This document shows, piece by piece, positions 5,634 to 7,914 of a stretch of DNA of 7,914 bases. Made by a program: the position numbers and the translations under genes. This DNA is from CAZWUZ01 sp964637655 [NCBI: uncultured bacterium] (GTDB lineage Bacteria; DAOPZR01). Positions within the stretch are counted from its first letter, which is position 1. Every line of letters starts with the position of its first letter. The stretch is from contig CAZWUZ010000183.1 of the NCBI GenBank assembly GCA_964637655.1, positions 1-7,914 on the forward strand, read 5' to 3'. The notes under the pieces were generated by a model. The model did no database searches, was not told the origin of the DNA, and was given only the letters and a program-made list of their open reading frames with translations.

Positions 5634-5662
5634 CGGCACCGGGAACTTCCCGGTGCCGTTTT
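5634..5662 (+). terminator. Strong intrinsic terminator
   Basis: CGGCACCGGGAA (5634-5645) and TTCCCGGTGCCG (5647-5658) are exact reverse complements around one base. In practice this gives a stem of about ten pairs with a five-base loop, followed directly by TTTT (5659-5662). It lies 125 bases after the small lipoprotein gene and should close the OmpA-VWA/lipoprotein transcription unit. The remainder of 5510-5630 shows nothing recognisable. Confidence 0.85.
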
Positions 5663-5690
5663 CATGGTACGCCGGGTGGCAGACGGGGAA

Positions 5691-5741
5691 TGCGGATATT
5701 AGTCAGGGAAATGTGGAAATCGACCATGGCAAATATCCGCA
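5691..5741 (+). promoter_or_regulatory. 10-bp inverted repeat over candidate promoter (possible operator)
   Basis: TGCGGATATT (5691-5700) and AATATCCGCA (5732-5741) are perfect reverse complements, 31 bases apart. The right arm falls between a -35-like ATGGCA (5726-5731) and a -10-like TACAAT (5750-5755). A protein binding both arms could therefore block RNA polymerase on the flavodoxin-kinase unit. Alternatively the arms form an RNA stem if transcription begins upstream. The centre-to-centre distance of about 41 bases is close to four helical turns, so both arms would lie on the same DNA face. The regulator is unknown. Confidence 0.45.
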
Positions 5742-5755
5742 GTGGCGGGTACAAT
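5726..5755 (+). promoter_or_regulatory. Candidate promoter of the flavodoxin-kinase unit
   Basis: TACAAT (5750-5755) matches five of six bases of the -10 consensus. ATGGCA (5726-5731) matches four of six of the -35 with an 18-base spacer. It lies downstream of the terminator at 5634-5662 and 54 bases before the ATG, a sensible position for a new transcription unit. Judged by eye only. Confidence 0.35.
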
Positions 5756-5763
5756 TGTAGATG

Positions 5764-5804
5764 GTCAGGGCGTCAGGGACGTTGCCCTGCGGGCAGTGAG
5801 GGAG
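5764..5804 (+). promoter_or_regulatory. Leader with GTCAGGG repeats, small hairpin and RBS
   Basis: GTCAGGG occurs at 5764-5770 and 5772-5778 (and once more at 5702-5708). TGCCC (5783-5787) and GGGCA (5791-5795) form a five-pair, three-base-loop hairpin just before the GGGAGAG ribosome-binding site near 5800. CAGGG in either repeat could instead pair with CCCTG (5785-5789), so alternative folds of the leader are possible. Confidence 0.3.
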
Positions 5805-5808
5805 AGTC

Positions 5809-6540
5809 ATGGAGAAACGGGCCGGGTCAGGCCGGGTTGAGGAGCAGGCGTCGCGGCCGGTGCAGTTGGCCGCGGGCTGCCGGTGTGCCGGCACAGCAAT
5901 CGCGAAACCGGGCCCGACCATCCTCATTCTCTACTACAGCAGGTACGGCAACAACCATCGCCTGGCGCTGGAAGTGGCGCGCGGGGTGACGGACGCCGGC
6001 GGCGAAGTGCGCCTGCGTCTCGTGCCTGAACCAAAACCGACGGCGGCCGGCGCCAACGAGGAACTGCTCAACCAGGCCCGCGCGGCGCAGCGTGACGTAG
6101 CCGTGGCCACGGTGGCCGACCTGGCGGATATCGACGGCATTGTTCTCGGCTCGCCCCCGCAGTTCGGGACCATGTGCGTCGAGCTGCGTGATTTCCTGTA
6201 TCAGGCGGGTGACCTGTGGCAGCAGTCGGCATGGGACGGCACGCCGGCCGGGGTGTTCAGCACGTCCTCGACGATGAGTGGCGGGGAACAGGACGCCATG
6301 ACGGCGATGATGTCCACCCTGCTGCATCACGGGGCGCTGCTCGTGGGGGTGCCCTACGCCGGGGCGGAATTGACGACCGGCCGGGAGACGGGTACGCCGT
6401 ACGAACCGCCGGCGGTGATCAGCCCGCTGTCGGGCCAGCCGCCCGGCGCGGCAGCCATGGCCAATGCCCGTGCGCTGGGCCGGCGTGTGACGCAGTTTGC
6501 CGGATGCTGCCGGGCGGCGGCCGGAACGGACGGTGGCTGA
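5809..6540 (+). CDS. WrbA-like flavodoxin, putative NAD(P)H:quinone oxidoreductase
   Basis: A 243-residue protein. From residue 37 it follows the WrbA/flavodoxin-like fold: ILILYYSRYGNN (38-49), the FMN-phosphate loop; GSPPQFGTMCVELRDFL (114-130), matching the GTPTRFGNM region of WrbA; FSTSSTMSGGEQD (150-162); LLHHG (171-175) with the conserved His; and GTPYEPPAV (195-203). Known WrbA proteins are cytoplasmic FMN enzymes that reduce quinones by two electrons. Oddities are a non-conserved N-terminal extension of about 36 residues that includes CRC (24-26), and a C-terminal tail with CC (233-234). The ATG has GGGAGAG about five bases upstream and I see no better internal start; GTG at codon 18 lacks a well-placed site. 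Its TGA is two bases before the kinase ATG, so the two genes are almost surely cotranscribed. The substrate and a redox-sensing role are inference. Confidence 0.9.
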   Translation: MEKRAGSGRVEEQASRPVQLAAGCRCAGTAIAKPGPTILILYYSRYGNNHRLALEVARGVTDAGGEVRLRLVPEPKPTAAGANEELLNQARAAQRDVAVATVADLADIDGIVLGSPPQFGTMCVELRDFLYQAGDLWQQSAWDGTPAGVFSTSSTMSGGEQDAMTAMMSTLLHHGALLVGVPYAGAELTTGRETGTPYEPPAVISPLSGQPPGAAAMANARALGRRVTQFAGCCRAAAGTDGG

Positions 6541-6542
6541 CT

Positions 6543-7914
6543 ATGGCGCGCCCGACCCGGCAACCGGCACGGTATCCGCTGCCGGCCGACGACGGCGAAG
6601 CCGGCCGCTGCGTCGACGGAAACGTGGTTCGCCTGGCGCTGCCCGGCAGTGACCTGCAGCCGTATGCGCACGACGGCAGGGCACCGGCGGGCCCCATCCT
6701 CATTGTCGATGATGACGAGGTTTTCCGCAGCGAGTTCCGGGACTGTTTTGCCGAATTCGCCATCGTCGAGGCACCGAGCGGCGAGGCGGCACTGGCGCTG
6801 CTCCACCAGCCGCATACCATCCAGTTGATCCTCCTCGATATCCGGCTGGCGCATGGCTGCGGGCAGGCGGAAGATGGGGCCCGGCGCCTCGACGGCCTGG
6901 CCACCTGCCGGCGGCTCAAAGCCGATGCCGCCCTGCGGGATATTCCGGTCATTTTCATGACCGCACTCGCGGAAACCGCGGAAAAGGTGCGGGGGTTCGC
7001 GGCGGGTGGCGTTGATTATATCACCAAGCCGTTTCAACTGGCGGAAGTGCGGGCCCGTATCACCACCCACCTGGCGCTGCACGCCATGCAGGCGCAGGTG
7101 CGCACGACCAATGTCAAGTTGCAGCAGGCGCATGACGGTCTGGAACAGCGGGTGACAGCACGGACGTGTGAACTGGCGCGTTCCAACCGCATGCTCCGCG
7201 CGCTCAGCGAATGCAATCTGGCCCTGGTGCGGGCGACCGACGAGGCGACCCTGCTGCGGGAGATCTGCCGGATCGTGGTCGAGTTCGGCGGCTATCCGCT
7301 GGCCTGGGTGGGTGTGGCCGAAGATGATGCCGGAAAAACCGTGCGGCCGATAACCTACGCGGGCAACGGCGACGGGTATCTTGACAGCATCAGGTCTTCC
7401 TGGGCGGATACCCCGGCGGGTCAGGGTCCCACCGGCAGGGCCATCCGCTCGGGCGAACCGGAAATCGTCCGGGATATTGCGGCTGACGAATACTACCTCC
7501 CCTGGCGGGCGGAAACCGTACGGCGCGGCCTGTGCTCAGCCATCGCGGTCCCGCTGCGCAACGAACAGCGGGTGTGGGGTACCCTGAACATCTACGCGGC
7601 GGAGCGCGATGCGTTCCAGGCGGCGGCAGTCGAAGTGCTGACGGAATTGAGCGGCAACCTGGCATACGGCATCATGGCGTTGCGTACCGGGGTGGAGCGC
7701 CGGCAGGCGGAAGCACGCATCCGGGAAATGAACGAACAGCTGCTGCAGGCAAACCGGGAACTGCTGACCCTCGACGAAATGAAAAACAACCTCATGGCCA
7801 ACATGTCGCATGAACTGCGGACCCCGCTGGTGGCGGTGCGCGGCTTTGCCGAAATGATGCTGGAAAACAAGCCGCCGCTGGCGCTGGAACAGCAATGCCG
7901 GTACCTGCAGGTCA
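6543..7914 (+). CDS. Receiver-GAF-histidine kinase, 3' end cut by window
   Basis: The frame is open for 457 codons from the ATG at 6543 and runs off the window, so the ATPase domain is not seen. No transmembrane segment is present, so the protein is likely cytoplasmic. Residues 1-50 are a variable leader. The receiver domain covers about 51-176: ILIVDDDEV with acidic Asp56/Asp57, phospho-acceptor Asp99 in LILLDI, Thr140 in FMTA and Lys162 in TKPF, so it should be phosphorylatable. About ten extra residues follow Asp99. A coiled coil (about 181-215) leads to a GAF domain (about 217-380), with WVGVAEDD, GPTGRAIRSGEP and IAVPLRNEQRVWGTLNIYA. A second coiled coil (383-412) precedes the HisKA H-box MANMSHELRTPL with phospho-His423. 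The start is two bases after the flavodoxin stop with only a weak ribosome site, implying coupling. The signal sensed by GAF is unknown. Confidence 0.95.
   Translation, partial: MARPTRQPARYPLPADDGEAGRCVDGNVVRLALPGSDLQPYAHDGRAPAGPILIVDDDEVFRSEFRDCFAEFAIVEAPSGEAALALLHQPHTIQLILLDIRLAHGCGQAEDGARRLDGLATCRRLKADAALRDIPVIFMTALAETAEKVRGFAAGGVDYITKPFQLAEVRARITTHLALHAMQAQVRTTNVKLQQAHDGLEQRVTARTCELARSNRMLRALSECNLALVRATDEATLLREICRIVVEFGGYPLAWVGVAEDDAGKTVRPITYAGNGDGYLDSIRSSWADTPAGQGPTGRAIRSGEPEIVRDIAADEYYLPWRAETVRRGLCSAIAVPLRNEQRVWGTLNIYAAERDAFQAAAVEVLTELSGNLAYGIMALRTGVERRQAEARIREMNEQLLQANRELLTLDEMKNNLMANMSHELRTPLVAVRGFAEMMLENKPPLALEQQCRYLQV

Overview
The window is GC-rich DNA from a Gram-negative (diderm) bacterium. 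The diderm assignment rests on LptC- and LptA-like lipopolysaccharide-transport proteins, a periplasmic amidase, an OmpA-domain protein and a small lipoprotein. The phylum cannot be fixed from this sequence. The VWFA-related region of the OmpA-domain protein and the GAF type of the kinase occur in several environmental lineages (Acidobacteriota, delta-type Proteobacteria, Lentisphaerota/Verrucomicrobiota relatives), so I leave the taxon open.

Layout. Bases 1-130 hold GC-rich hairpin repeat DNA. Three genes then lie on the minus strand, read right to left: an N-acetylmuramoyl-L-alanine amidase (1305-2495), an LptC-like protein (616-1167) and an LptA-like protein (131-616). The last two overlap by one base (TGATG). 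Bases 2496-3290 are a gene-free divergent spacer of about 0.8 kb. It carries a second, inverted copy of the window-edge repeat and a 31-base inverted-repeat pair of the CACGGAG type. On the plus strand follow a secreted CAP/SCP-domain protein (3291-3830), an exported OmpA-VWA protein (4042-5316), a 47-residue glycine-zipper lipoprotein (5366-5509), a strong intrinsic terminator (5634-5662), a WrbA-like flavodoxin (5809-6540) and the first 457 codons of a receiver-GAF-histidine kinase (6543 to the window end).

How the genes fit together. The left two thirds are envelope genes: peptidoglycan cleavage for daughter-cell separation, LPS transport across the periplasm, and exported proteins likely to contact peptidoglycan or the outer membrane. 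The right third is a compact redox/signalling unit. The flavodoxin stop and kinase start are two bases apart, and a 10-bp perfect inverted repeat sits over a plausible promoter upstream. Both the OmpA-VWA/mini-lipoprotein pair and the WrbA-like/hybrid-kinase pair could be undescribed functional partnerships, but the sequence shows only their adjacency and domain content. No CRISPR array, tRNA, rRNA, intact insertion sequence or recognisable defence system was seen.
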